Of a DNA stretch of 64,000 nucleotides, positions 24,801-36,560 are shown in pieces. This stretch comes from Strongylocentrotus droebachiensis (Eukaryota > Echinodermata > Echinoidea > Camarodonta > Strongylocentrotidae): positions 409,501 through 473,500 of the forward strand of contig JAVYIG010000112.1 of assembly GCA_035222895.1 (NCBI GenBank). Direction: 5' to 3'. The notes beneath the pieces are model-generated. The model was not told the DNA's origin, did no database searches, and worked only from the letters and a program-made list of their open reading frames with translations. A program made the position numbers and the translations under genes. Positions within the stretch are counted from its first letter, which is position 1; each line of letters opens with the position of its first letter.

Positions 24801-25300
24801 ATTAGAATCAGGGGGTCTATAAATCAAACCTATGATGACATTTTTGGTGTTTGAATTATTAATTTCGATAAATAAAGATTCTGCTTGTGTTAGTTTAATA
24901 TCTGAACGGATTTTGAAGTTTATGTTTTGTGTAATATAAAACGCAACACCGCCACCTCTTCTTCCTTTGCGGTCCGACCTAATCAACTTATAATTAGGCA
25001 AATTGAACATATCTGGAGAATTCTGATGTAACCATGTCTCACTTATTCCAATGACGGAAAATGCAAAATTATTTAAAGAGTGTAAAAGGTTTTCAACGTA
25101 TTCGAAATTTTTGTTCAGACTTCTGGAGTTTATATGTAAAAGTGAAATATTGTCTGGTTTGTAAGAAAATGAATTTTTGAATTCTTGGGGTGTGTAGTAT
25201 TTGCTCTCGTTTATATCGTCGACAAGAATATCGGGAGTGTGCGCGTGCGAATTCATTTAACGATACGTATTATGTAAAGTACCGAAAATTTGGAGGATGA
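21897..25300 (-). mobile_element. CR1/L2-like non-LTR retrotransposon (LINE), apparently intact ORF
   Basis: The element lies on the minus strand. Its single visible ORF occupies 22293-25256, the 3' UTR is about 395 bp, and the end is an 'aataaaatcaatc' plus (AAAC)n tail at 21897-21925. A 3' microsatellite tail with no long poly(A) is usual for CR1/L2/RTE-like LINEs. The 5' boundary could not be fixed; 25300 is nominal. No ORF1 was recognised upstream, so the copy is either 5' truncated or from an ORF1-less lineage. Confidence 0.85.
22293..25256 (-). CDS. LINE ORF: APE-type endonuclease and reverse transcriptase, 987 aa
   Basis: This is the replication protein of a non-LTR retrotransposon. 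The endonuclease nicks target DNA and the reverse transcriptase copies the element RNA there (target-primed reverse transcription, in the nucleus). Endonuclease, residues about 36-255: H-I-N-S-R-S at 41-46, I-S-E-T-W at 71-75, G-L-I-Y-R-P-P at 143-149, L-G-D-F-N at 177-181, Q-I-D-N-I at 222-226, S-D-H at 245-247; all expected catalytic positions are present. Reverse transcriptase, about 530-800: N-Y-R-P-I-S-L-L at 548-555, F-C-D-L-S-K-A-F-D at 618-626, G-V-P-Q-G-S-I-L-G-P at 676-685, F-A-D-D at 707-710, F-L-G-V-L-I at 783-788. The C-terminus carries the W-N-x-L-P motif (953-957) usual in Jockey/CR1-group proteins. No frameshift or stop interrupts 987 codons, implying a young insertion. Clade (CR1, L2 or close kin) is inferred from motif style only. 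Confidence 0.93.
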   Translation of the reverse strand: MNSHAHTPDILVDDINESKYYTPQEFKNSFSYKPDNISLLHINSRSLNKNFEYVENLLHSLNNFAFSVIGISETWLHQNSPDMFNLPNYKLIRSDRKGRRGGGVAFYITQNINFKIRSDIKLTQAESLFIEINNSNTKNVIIGLIYRPPDSNCDLFCDELDFHLHKIGDENKHNFILGDFNINFSPSSDNSNSTNCMQLMHSYGFFSIINKPTRINPHSSTQIDNIFSNVHNNKTIGGILCSEVSDHLPIFLTCECKLSGRKSFDELIYRKESKRNIELLKQDLFFEGWAEVYSVNDVNTAYKHFSNKLQYYYEKNIPLGKMSNKRNKPRNPWITKGLLKSIQTRNRLYKSHLHNPTDTNLNTYKIYRNKLTKLIRTSCRSHFSNKIKKASSNTTATWKIIKEVMGKKTNPPPTDNITLNGTKIHDPSLHANSFNSFFTNIGPELASKINRTHAHFKDYLSNQNQESLFLNPTNPSEIINITQSLNNSKSHGFDKISMSLLKEIMYPLAKPLTHIFNHSLSQGVFPDLLKLAKVNPILKKDDPHEISNYRPISLLPSISKVLEKIVHNRLHKFITKHKILNSNQYGFRKNYSTDLALIQIYDKITSAIANKEHVIGIFCDLSKAFDTLNHAILLSKLSHYGIRGQPLLWFKDYLTNRRQYVTFNSYDSDPLLIQCGVPQGSILGPLLFLLYVNDIINTSPLLSFILFADDTNIFYSHKDLNMLNNTLNYEINKVSDWFKSNKLSLNTKKTHFMYFKHHSHNTETPIYIKIDGMLLEKKTNSKFLGVLIDEALTWNDHLHQVTMCISKSIGKISKLKFLLPHATLFLLYNSLVLPYITYCNSVWANCGSTKINSIFKLQKKAIRICTGSHFLAHTDPLFYKLKTLKIFDLNTTQVAVIMFKYINNLLPPSFDNMFRFNNSVHSYSTRISGNFHLTNPKLSITHKSVRHSGPDIWNDLPDNIKSCSTIYSLKATLKRQIIQSYAPLSLN

Positions 25301-28300
25301 ACAACTGCATGTGTGATGCTGGTGCGTTTGTGTGTGTACGAAGTGCAAGTGTGCGGGTAACTTCAAAATATAATACAAATGAAAATACAATAAGACCCAT
25401 CTTGGTCACAGTTACAATAATTGCTTAGGAGCAACATGTTTGATCCTGCAACCCTAACAATATATACTAAAGATACTATGCACAAACACCACTTAGATGT
25501 ACTCCTAAAATTAATTGCCTTTCTCAAAATTGGCTCAATATGGGGTGTTATAATTACTACGAATGTGCACTACAAAAAACACTCCTAAGAATTACATCTT
25601 TCTACCTGGGCTTCTTAATTTGCACCATGGAATGCACTTTCAATATTGCTTTCGGGCCACACCACTCCTTCATGCATCATATTGTCTGTTCCAAAAGCCT
25701 GTATTTTAATGGGGCACACTTGGCATTTTATCTGTGTAAAGGGCAATAGACTGTTATCAATATTTCATGTCTGCAATTTGAGAATCCTTGAGGATCTTAT
25801 CCAGTTTGCCTGAGGCACATCTCCCAATATAGTTCCTTTCTTTCCCCAGTCTTACCCATCCTACTCTAACCCACCAGACTCCTCTCTGCTCCTCTCTGCT
25901 CCTCTCTGCCCCACTCCTTGCAAATTGACACTCAGGACCATATACCTTGATATTATGGTCGTATCAAGTGAAGTCTGCCGAATATTGGAAAAGAGGATTT
26001 GACCGAGATACTCTGTAGACGAGCGGGAGGGCAAGATTTCAGTCTGGTATATATTGACAATACCTTTGAGATATAGTTCTGTGGAGTCCTGAAACAACAA
26101 TATTCATCTGCTTTGTCTAGGTTTGTCACATGCGAAAATGCAGCACTAATATTTCTCTTTCATCTCAGGTAAATAGAGTTCCAGTTCCCTACAAGTTTGA
26201 TTTTGTTTCATGGCGGGCAAAAGAACAAGTGGCTGAAGTCCTGCTCCACTACATTGTGAACCCATTCATGTATTTGGGAGGGACAATTTTACCTCTTTTA
26301 GTTTTTTCCTTGCCTATGTAATGAGTAGGCTAACTTGTATTTCCATGTAGCTTTTCTTCTATTCTGCATCTATTTTCTGGGGTGAAATTTAGTTATGTTT
26401 ACCAGTACCTATTTATTATTGCTTTATATTGTCTCTTGCTATCTGAGGGGAAATTAATAAAATTGAAAAACTGAAACTAGTTTCTACCAACTGAATATAG
26501 AACAGGGGAACACTTGCGTAGAAAGCTATTGGAAACAGATGTTGTACGGATGTAAAAACATTTACCAGAAGCTTAAACTTCAAGAACATTCTGAAAAGTC
26601 CTATCATGCAAATGTTATGCACATGGTTGTAAAAGTAACTTCCAAATACTTTCTTTTGGGGCAAGTGGAATTTCCAGATTTTTCCTTGACTTTAATGATT
26701 TTATCCCTTCAAATTTCCTGACTTTTCCCTGTCTAGAAAAAGGGAACTCATTTTCCAGATTTTTCCCCATTTCCAGTATATAAGGAGGTCCCTAAAAGGT
26801 TCACCAAGAAACAGTCTGAGACAACATTTTTTACAGAAAAGATTTTTTAAATAAGGCATCACATTTCATCATCATACCGTACATGAAGGCTTGACATCTT
26901 GGTGCTTGATTTCAAATGCTTCCAGCCTCATACAATGCACGACCTTAGACGAGCACAACAAGCACAAAAGAGCCCTCAGATTAAGCATTCCATCATATTC
27001 AGCAGTAGAAGAACACATCATTCGAACACGCCTTTAATATTGGATGGGATGATACCCAAATAATCGACTTTGAAACACACTCCTGGTTAAGAAAGGTGAA
27101 AGAAATTATCTGGATAAAAAGGATCAATTCTTCACTGAATATGACTCTGGCTATTCACTGTGGCCTACATTTGCTCCAGTGATCTTGGCGCTGCAGACAC
27201 AAAGAAACTGTGTATATAATCACTTGGCTTGAAAAAGTCCACAGGAGTGGACGAAAGCTTGCCTATGAAATAAGATTACCCCAACCGATGAAAGTTTTCT
27301 GTATCAATGCACGATCTGTTATCTTACTCTCACGACCAGAGCTATTTTTGAAGATAAAAATAAACTTCCAGTCCAAGCACCCGCACAGCGGAAATGAAAA
27401 TAAGAAGCCATTTTTAGAGCGGAAGTGGAAAGCGCCTATCTTGCAATGTTTCTTTCAGGGCCATGTAAGAGGATTCCCATGATATACAGATTAAATCATC
27501 AGGCTCTGCTCCGTGAACATTATTCATCAGCTTCTCAGATACATGGGGGTTTCAGTCACCATTCTTAAATAAGAACTCTTCACACGTTTATTTACTCTAT
27601 AAAAAAACTGATAGGAATTCTAAGTCTTGTGAATAAAGCCTTTCTAAAATCACTTGGTTACTTCAAAATATTAGCATAAACCAATAAAATAATCAATAAC
27701 ATAATAAATTGAAGCACCTACATAAATAATTAACAAGCAAGAACTACCACTAAACAAATACCAAAAATTGTTTATATAACCCCTAACTCTGGGAACATAT
27801 ATAAAAGATAAAGATTTACCCTTCTTCTTCTTCACAAATCAACTGTGATTAAAAAAAGAAGATTGTCATGAAAGGAGATCATTCTGACGTTGGTAACTAT
27901 GTTCAAAAGCTCTTTGTAATTAAAGTTGTCCAACGCGATGTTTCCTAATCAATACCTCCGAACCCTCCCCCCAACAAGGCCTTGCGGAAGCTTAGTGTTT
28001 ATGCTAGCCAGTTTCTTGTTATGGGTGAGAAACATCAACGATCGTCACCAGAGATATCCAACCCTCCTCCCCGTCCATCAGCCCCTCCCGCCCCGTCTCC
28101 CTCCTTGCGTAGGTAAGGGAATAGTATCCTTATGCACACACATTAATTCATCCAACGCAACTTAAATAAACCCTTCTCAAGCTTGGCTGCTTAGATGTCA
28201 ACCAAATTGGCAACACTGTCATTCACCCATCTAATGGTGCTTCAAACATGAACGACGTCCTCCTCACGTGAAATTAAAAAAAAGAGAAACACTGTTTAAA

Positions 28301-28811
28301 GTCAGTCACTGACATCAGAATTACTTAATGTAACTGTATATCTGTGTGTTCTATTTCTGAATCCTATCCCCCATTAACCCACATTGTGCCTTTCACAACA
28401 TACACAAATTATTGAGTCACAAATCGTAAGGTCAGATCTCTGATAATTGATAAAAGTGACCTTTGAATATAAAAAGATAGAATTAATTAACACTGGTTTG
28501 TAACATATTCTGAATGTAATTTTTTCTAAAATATGCTTTGCATAATTCTTAAAACTGAAAATTATTACACAATGTGTGCAACATCTCTACCTTCTAACTA
28601 GTGTCTGTACCATATATGCACCCTTCACAGGAATGCAGGCATGGCAATGACAAATTGGCAAACACAATAGCTTCAATTCCTCAATCCATACATGGTTCCA
28701 TGCTCTCTGGACAACAGTAGCAAATATAATATAAATCCACTACCTTTGGGGATGAAGTGGTCTCTGGGAGAACGAGAGAATTCAGTGGAACTTCTTAATC
28801 CCGAAGCCTAG
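25301..28811. other. No gene recognised
   Basis: AT-rich tract. Near 25875-25915 'ctcctctctg' is repeated about three times. Around 27935-28110 a GC-richer, C-rich patch occurs, with no clear coding signature. The remaining short open frames have no recognisable domains. Confidence 0.3.
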
Positions 28812-28892
28812 GTTAACCCATTACTTACTAAAACCTGGTGGTTCCTGTGTTAAGTCTATGAGAATTAGAGAATTCAGTAGCCAACAAGTTAA
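28812..28892. mobile_element. 81-bp palindromic micro-MITE, CTACTGAA family, copy c
   Basis: 'gttaacccattacttactaa' at the left and 'ttcagtagccaacaagtta' at the right are inverted. The centre 'ggtggttcctgtgttaag' matches copies a and d. Confidence 0.65.
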
Positions 28893-29791
28893 GTCAAGAT
28901 GAAACCTATGGAAGATGAAACGGTCTCTGAAGGGTTGCGTCTCATCAAAATGACACAAGCAAGACAAGACAAGAACTCACACATTGCGATTGAAAATGTC
29001 AATATTGTGAGATCAAAAGCCTGTCCATGTAACCCAATTCACGCTAGAATTCAGATTACAAAATAAACCTGAATTAAATATCTCTCAAAGCTAGAGTTCT
29101 CCTAGATGTGGGTCACGTTCCTGCTACGTTCTTCTGACGTAGTAACCTTATTGAAACCCGATGTCTATGAGCAGACCATAGAGAATTCACTCTTTCGCCT
29201 TAAAACTAATCTTTCATTCCAAAGTATCTTCTTATTTCTTTGCCACACAAGGTTTGTTGTCATCTACATTATCATAATTCCTTTTGTCCCACAAGCATTG
29301 CATGATTACAAATATAAAGTTTTATCAAATATATAATTTGATGCCATCCTTAGTCTTATGTGGCAATTAGCACAACAAAATCACCAGATATACTCATATG
29401 TGAGACATGTGTGTCAAACTAATGGGGCAACAAAAACATCTTGGACTTGCTTTAACCATACTTGTGATTAAAAAGGCAACAATACCACTTTTATAGCATA
29501 TCATCATCAAACATGCATAGCGAAAGACCTTTAGCAGAGGCATTTCTAATGGTTCATTATGGAAACCCCCTCCGTATTCCCTTCTTCTGGAGGCCTCACA
29601 ACACTGTCATTGAGCAACACCATGCTCAAGTCCAAAGTTGATCATCTTTATCAGCTTTTAAAAGGTTTATCTTATCAGGATCATAGTTTTTCTTTAAAAC
29701 CAGCATGGGAATATTTCAATAAAAGTCATTTGTAGAATACAGTGTTTTGATCAAAAATCATAGTCATGCTGAGAATCTACAGGGTATTTAA
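28893..29791. other. No gene recognised
   Basis: Mixed AT-rich sequence. No repeat or coding feature identified. Confidence 0.3.
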
Positions 29792-29873
29792 TTAAGCCCC
29801 TTGCCTACTGAAACCGGTTGGTCCCAGTACTAAACATATGGCAGTGAATGTATTCAGTAGTCAATGGGGTAAC
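29792..29873. mobile_element. 82-bp palindromic micro-MITE, CTACTGAA family, copy d
   Basis: The best-preserved copy: 'ttaagccccttgcctactga' at the left pairs with 'ttcagtagtcaatggggtaa' at the right. The centre is 'ggttggtcccagtactaaac'. About 15 bp further on, at 29886-29904, lies a copy of the AGCCAGAAGGG repeat in inverse orientation. Confidence 0.7.
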
Positions 29874-29904
29874 TGTTATTTAGATAACACCCTTTTGGCT
29901 CTCA

Positions 29905-31160
29905 GCCTCAGGACAAAAATATAGTAGACTCTCCCTTTAATTATCAATACGTCTAACTAAACTAATAATGACATCACCTGTGATGGGTGATGTGAAATCA
30001 AGCCTCTGTTATCATGGCCTGATTTTCCTATGTACCACGATACTAAATCAACACAATCTGCATTGACTATCTTCGGTTGTTTGTCATGGCGATTCTCAGT
30101 AACATACTTTCACAGAGCTTAGTAAACTTGCATCAGGAAGCTGACGTCATCAAAAAGGACATCAGTATGTTTTTCTTGTCTCAATTTTCTCAATTACATT
30201 ACATCCATACAGCACAGTAGGATACAAGTTGCAACCAAATACAGTTCATTGATAATTTTGCATCTCCTTAGTTCCATGAATGTTGTTCTATCTTCTCACT
30301 TACACTGCATGCATATCAAACAGTATGATAAGCCAATGTACAAGGAAGATAAATTTCAGCCTCTGCATACCGTACTATATGCAACAAAATATATTTCAGT
30401 GATAAATTTGCATAATTCACTGATAATTCCTCAGAGGCATATTTTGCACAGTTCGTTATAGACTGTGTATATAAATGATTACACAGAGGAAATGGAATGT
30501 CCAAGTATGCAATAAAGTACATTTTGATAGTTTGTTTTCCTTTCCCAAATACCACACTGGATTAACACCATATTTCAGACAGTCTTTTGGAACGAAGAAA
30601 TGCTATAACTACATCTACAGACCTTAGATGAATGAGAAATCATATCATATTCTTCAATGCCATTCAATTTTTCATTAAAAGAATAAATAAAGATTGCGCC
30701 TGAATAAACACCAAACAGATCAAAAAAACACTTTCATTAAACAATGTATTTCCTACGCTCTGAGCATAGCCGGAATGCAGCAATTTGTATTTGTATTGTA
30801 TTTGTATTCATATTCTGACTTATGAAAACTATATGGAGTTTCTAATGTAATGAATGGATTTCCCAGATCTCATATTTCTGAAAGATGAAAACCACAATCA
30901 ACAGAGTTATTTGAAGAAGAAAGAATTCATAAGCAGCTAGCTGCCTCCGGGCCATGCAGCGGCTCATGACAGCATTTATTGATGGAAGGAATCTCATGAA
31001 TAGGAGATCCCATCCAGTTTTCTGATGTTCTCATTCTGAGTGAACTGTAATACAACCAAACTTTGTATTTATAAAGTAAACCATATCTCAAGGAATCATC
31101 GTTAACCTCTTCAGTACCGTGAGTGGCAAATCTTGTCCAGGACTTTACATGTCTGTGGAG
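29905..31160. other. No gene recognised
   Basis: AT-rich sequence. A (TTTGTA)n-like stretch occurs near 30785-30810. No coding feature. Confidence 0.3.
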
Positions 31161-31312
31161 GTGTGATGGCTCAGCGTGGAGCAGTGGACTCGTGATGGGA
31201 GGTTCCGGGTTCAAAATCAAGTCGATGCCCCAGTGCCCTGTCTTTGGTAAGGCATTAATCCTCAATACCAAGTCCCTCTGAGAAGACTTAACGCCATTGG
31301 TCCCTCTGGTTT
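31161..31312 (+). mobile_element. tRNA-derived SINE, subfamily B, partial
   Basis: 'gtgatggctcagcgtggagc' (A-box-like), then 'gttccgggttcaaaatcaag' in the B-box position, then 'ctttggtaaggcattaatcc' and 'aagtccctctgagaagactt'. The same order appears in inverse orientation at 42776-42914. The 3' end is not preserved. Confidence 0.75.
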
Positions 31313-31800
31313 TTTAACAACAATCATAGACATACTTTTTTTAGCAGTCAGGTAAAAACAAACCAATTTTGAAGAATGTATCAAGAATAAAATGGCTATA
31401 TTTTCTTTGTGAAACAGAAACATTGAAACAGATTCCACATTGTAAAGTTTATTCCTGCAGAATATATTTCATGCCTTATTCAACATTGAAAAAGGCACTA
31501 GGAGATAATCAACACTTGGAAGTTCTTTTATGACGATTGTCCAAAAAACTGTTGACACAAAAGGAGGTCAAGACGATTGAAACTGCACATTGTTAAAAGC
31601 ATTGCATTGCAGAAGCGCAGCAGATGCATGGTACCAAGGGACTGAAATTCAAGACTACCATATGGATTGGCGTAATGACCATTGGTATAGATCTCCCATC
31701 ATGCATCTCCTCTCACCTGCAGCAGTATCTGTAGTGTTATTCTTTCTGCGGAAAATCTCTCTCCAGTTTTTGTCTCATCTTCGAAATAAACACTTCAGAC
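31313..31800. other. No gene recognised
   Basis: AT-rich sequence leading into the pyrimidine repeat. No repeat pair found. Confidence 0.3.
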
Positions 31801-32190
31801 CTCCCACTTCCATTTCACTCTTCCTGTCTCTTCTCTGTCTGTCCAATCATCTCCCCTCTCTCTATCTATCCGTCTTAATTTACTTCTTTCCTCCCTCCCT
31901 CCCTCCCTCCCTATCTCTCTCTCTCTTTTTTTTCTCTTTCTCTCTCCGACTCTCTCTTTACATCTATCTTTCCTGCCTCTATTTCTTTCTTGTTTGTCCG
32001 AGTGTCTGTTTTTCTGTCTTTCTCTCTCCCTCTCCCTCCCTTTCTATCTCTTCTGCCTCTATCTTTCTCTCATGTTGTCTGTCTCCCTCCTTCTCTCCCC
32101 CTCTCTTTACCTCTCACTCAATTCCTCTCTTTATGTCACTCTTTTATCCTTCTCTTCTTTCTCTCTCTATCTCTCACCCTCATTTCTCCA
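31801..32190. repeat. CT-rich microsatellite tract
   Basis: About 390 bp dominated by tctctc, ctccctcc and tttctct blocks. The 209-residue Ser/Leu-rich open frame over it (31590-32219) is a by-product of the low-complexity sequence. Confidence 0.92.
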
Positions 32191-32209
32191 ACCATTATGA
32201 CCTTTTGAC

Positions 32210-34115
32210 TACTTGGTAGAGTATCGTCTCAATTCAACTTAATGGATAATTTGATATCTCCTCCATTTTGTTCAATCTCCAGCGCACACTAGGCTTGTCT
32301 CACTGGGGAGATAGTGTTTTGGAATGCCACGGGCAAATTGAGCTACCATTCTCACTTTGCGTCAGGCCTTTAACTCGATGACTACCATGCTGAATGTTCA
32401 ACAGATGCTACCACTGTATATATCGGTTAGATCAACAGTTTGAGCAAAAGCAATTGACTGTTTCAAGCATGATATACCTCTACTTGTGGGCAGAATTTGA
32501 TTACTCTTAATTTGGAAGTTGTTTAATTTTGAAAATGGCAATACCATCCATTATCTATCAAGATCACACCAAGATACATCTGAAAATGAGCGTTCAGCAC
32601 TGTCATTGGAAAAGACAGTCCATAGATTGGATTGTGTATCTTGTGACAATACTTGAATGCCATGGATGCATGAAATTTCCATTATTCTTTGTTTAGCTGT
32701 TATTCTCTTTCTTCCAGAACAACGGTGTGTAAAAAAGAGCCATTTAAAGCTACTTTATGAAAAACGACTATACAACAAAGAATTTATCTCCCATGGCACA
32801 CCTAGTCCATTGGTATCTTCACAAAATATGCAAATGATTATAGTGGGGAGAAAGCAGCTCACATCCTGCACAATTTAAACTCTACAATAAATACAAGATA
32901 TATCAACTGTAAACTGTTTTAACTTTTTGATGTTTAACAAAATATACTTTCATCCTTAAAAGGGAAATATTAGTGGGGATATATATTTAACAATAAACAT
33001 TGGAACTACGAACAGAAAGAACAGTGCATTGCCAAAGGCAAAAAGGGTACATCTTCTATCATTTTCTAAGACAAACAACACAAGAATACAGATATGAAAG
33101 AATTACCAATTTATAAACATGTTTAACCCTTCTTAGTTTGCATCACAAATTCCAGATTTCTAAAAAGAAAGATTTGTTTCTTCTAGTTGTTACATAGCAC
33201 CTACCGGTATATCTAGCAGCCTACATACAGGACCAAAAACTCAACAGATGGGATGACTGATTGTTTTGGAAAATACAAATCATAATCCAATTGCGTGAAC
33301 GAGGTAGGCAGTATAATGGAATCAACTAAAACTAATTAGCACCGTTAACGATCTAGATGAGCGCACAGCTTTCTTTCACACACTGATAAATTGCAGGTTT
33401 GCTGCCAAATAAGCTTGGAGTGCTTCAAGGCCGAACAATATTTTGATTAATCCGATGAATTATTGATTCAATTACACCATACTGGCAACAATAGATTCAT
33501 TATTCAGACTGAAGTCAAGGTCAATTTCTTAAAATCAGGATGTATAAATATATCCATACATGGATTCATCAATGAAAAGAACTTGAGGGCTGGATGAATC
33601 ATCAACTATTCTGAAAATAAGCAATACCACCATTTAACTTTTGTTGTTATGTTAATCCAAGACAGGGCCATTTAGTTTAATCCAGGTTTGATGAATTTAC
33701 ATAATGTAGCAGCATAGTTGTTGATTTGAAAAAGAAAACTTATCACCATGAACTTGAATAGCATTTCCCCATTTGAAGTTTCAAATTTGAAGTTTCAAAT
33801 TTGAATTCACAATCAACAAACCACATCCCACATCCTCCCGATGGAGAGGCAGATTCAAATTGTCCAAAACTTCTCTTCTTTTGTTTCCATTACATTCTGC
33901 CCACACCTTTTAATGTAATAATATAGCATCCTAAATCACTAGATGTAGTATGAAAAAAGGATAAAAATAGAAAGAGAGACCCTTTGCTGAAGACATTGGG
34001 TTAAATGACTATCAATACCTGTATGTATCACAGTGGTAGAACTGTAGTATCATGCCTCTGATGGATGCATTATCACATCTCAGTATTAAGCTGATACAAA
34101 CAGTTCCAAGAGCTC
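32210..34115. other. No gene recognised
   Basis: AT-rich sequence. Near 33772-33805, 'gaagtttcaaatttgaagtttcaaatttgaa' is a small nested direct and inverted repeat. No coding feature. Confidence 0.3.
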
Positions 34116-34200
34116 AAGATGGCACATTTTAGCGCTTAGAGACTACAGTGGTAAGCGCTTTATAAGCACTGTTTTTATTATTATTTATTATTTTGTTTCT
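34116..34200 (+). mobile_element. SINE 3' region relic (subfamily A)
   Basis: 'agcgcttagagactacagtg' and 'aagcgctttataagcactg' followed by ttattattattt match the 3' region of the SINE at 56159. The tRNA-like head is not recognisable. Confidence 0.55.
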
Positions 34201-34665
34201 AATAGCTAAAATGCTAGCCCTTAAAGCTGCTTTATCATTGCCCCATGTTTAAGGTACAAATCAATACACTGAGCATCAATATAAAAATGTTTGCCTCAAA
34301 AAACTGTTTCACAGGCAAATGCCAAATTTATTTTCCCTCTTATTAAAACATATTTTTTACAAATGCCCACTTTTATTTGGAATTAATTGCATGAAAACAA
34401 ATATTTATATTTTTTACAAAACATTGCCACAATTTTCCATAAATGTCACTTTTGATTAATTTCACAGAAGAATTGTCGTTGCCTGAAGAACTTTGTGTTG
34501 ACTTTGCATCATAACCCCTTCCCTCCCACTCAAAAAGTGTCATTAAAGCATCTTACTCATGTTACAGCAACACAGACACTGCATTTTCAGAGCCATTTGA
34601 AGTTTTTAATGAGTTAGGTTGATTGCAGTTGCATGGGTATGCGTCAAAGATCATACAGTTGTTTA
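34201..34665. other. No gene recognised
   Basis: AT-rich sequence between two SINE relics. Nothing identified. Confidence 0.3.
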
Positions 34666-34896
34666 TTCTGCCGCGGCACTAATGTCTTTTGGCTAAGCAT
34701 CAATCTACATTTGCCACACTCCACACAGGTGTGGTAAATGGGTACTCATTAGGAAGAAATTCCTTGAATGCTTGAGCGCCTTTTCTTGGAGCTCTGCTAA
34801 AGCCGCGGTTATATTATTGCAGTGTCCTTAGGAATAATAGTATTAATACTGATGAGGCTACCCTGGGTAAAAAAGACATATTATTATTATTATCAT
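34666..34896 (+). mobile_element. tRNA-derived SINE, subfamily B, 3' two thirds
   Basis: 'gcggcactaatgtcttttgg', 'catttgccacactccacaca', 'ggtaaatgggtactcattag' and the terminal 'gatgaggctaccctgggtaa' plus (ATT)n. The same 3' end ('gaggctaccctggataaac') appears inverted at 57095-57170. The head is decayed. Confidence 0.7.
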
Positions 34897-35039
34897 AATA
34901 GTATTTTGTACATTCTTTTCTATTACCTCCCAATTTTAGCTTTCCTATATCCTATGGCATTCCTTTCTGGGTACTTTGCTCTCAGTTTCTGCTGTAACCA
35001 CTTACATCTATTGACTTACATTCATGTACCAAATTAAAC

Positions 35040-36180
35040 ATTGATTGTGTCTAGACCTCGCCCTCCCTTCAATCCCAAAACCATTCAACTTGACGTCTAG
35101 TTTGTCTCTTCATTTCCTCTATCGACCCAATATAGGGCGAACTTTAGAACCATATATCGTCCTAATCAAATAGGTATATGGGTAGAGGAAAAGCCTTATT
35201 GATTGCGTTTTGGAAGGCACGGAGGCGTTCCGGATGGTGTTTTACGACATGCGCCGGACAACATCCAGTAATTTTCATTTTCTTTTGCTGTAAACCTTGC
35301 ATTAGGCCACCTTCTTCAAGGGTGACATTCGAGGCTTTGGACGAGTTGGATTTATCTTCCTACTTTCTAGGTCCTTTCACAGACACAGGTAGGGAAATGA
35401 GAAATTAAAATGTGTAGTGCAAAACAAAAATCTTACATAATTAGACAAAGTAAAAGACCTCACTTGCAAGTAATGCATGGCAAATGCTGTTTTTTATTTT
35501 ATTGGAACCCAACTTTGCCACACTATCCACCTAGGTTCCCAATAGTACATTAAAGTAATCTTGATAGAAGCCCTATAAAAAGTTAATTAGATGTAAGCAA
35601 ACACTCAAAGATGTACACTCTTGTCAAGAACGGGCTGCACGTGAGTAGACATTTTGATGTCCTCTTCAATAAGTTATCTTTAAATAGCAAAATGTAGTGG
35701 CACAAAGAGACAACACCGGAATGCAAAAGGCATAGCTAGTGATGTTTGTTAATTACCAGCATTTACCAGCTGCACGTCCTAACGACATGGTTGTAACTCT
35801 ATGTGATAATTATTAAAAAAACATTTACGCATTTTGAGTTCCATGCAGCCAGACTCCTCTTTCCGTGCCAATGCATTTTGCTAAGATGCCTAAACATATT
35901 CCTCCCTTACCTTACCTTCCTACATGAATGCAGGTTACATTGCTGCATTGATGATACACAGGTATATGTCCCCTTCATCCTTCACATTATGCATTCAACT
36001 TATAACGGATCACATTTCCTACAGTGGCACTCTAGTCACACGCCTTCTGGGACGTCACTCTGTATTGAGAAAACAACTCTGCTAGCTGCACAAGCCTCCG
36101 CCCGTTTGCTCAATTAGACTCACTCTCTGGTGATATGCTATAGCTTCACTCTGCTTTTTCAAGCACCTTGGTTGAAATGA
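35040..36180. other. No gene recognised; GC-richer patch at 35170-35390
   Basis: The patch at 35170-35390 holds CpG and an open frame of 76 codons without a recognisable domain. Near 35500-35560 there is a faint SINE resemblance ('tttgccacactatccaccta'). Otherwise unremarkable. Confidence 0.3.
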
Positions 36181-36560
36181 TGACGGAGGCCTGATCGGCC
36201 GAAGTAAGCAGCTATACTTTCTCTTTCCGTTGACTGCGTCCGAACCTCGCCAGGTGTGAATCAATGTGGAGATGATGATCAGGCTAAATTAATTTTCACT
36301 AAGCGATGGGCCTAACTGGCATGCTTGATTGGATCCCGTCTTGGCACTTTGCCGCGTCCCTGCACAGCCTCGTTGGCGTTGGGCTCGCTTCCAATTTGCT
36401 AGGCCGATGCACTTGAATTTTCCGCACCAGTTCTCCGGGAGGAAGCAGGTGGGAGGACGTGAGGTTCTCCGTTTGCGTCCTTCCACGGGAGATCGTTCGT
36501 GGAGCTTAGCGAGAACTAGAACACCACATGCTTGCCACATTAAATACAATCCCATCTGAA
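36180..36560. other. Isolated CpG-containing GC-rich islet
   Basis: About 380 bp clearly richer in G+C and CpG than the flanks, with words such as 'gccgcgtccctgcacagcct' and 'gagatcgttcgtggagctta'. Both strands are open for 76-93 codons (36329-36559 plus, 36289-36570 minus), but neither translation shows a known domain, and open frames are expected in GC-rich DNA. Donor-like words CAG|GTGTGA (36252) and CAG|GTGGGA (36448) occur on the plus strand. It could be an unrecognised exon, a promoter or an enhancer. Confidence 0.35.

Noticed and set aside
31590-32219. 209-residue Ser/Leu-rich open frame
   Set aside because: It is the translation of a CT microsatellite; other frames of the same tract are open too.
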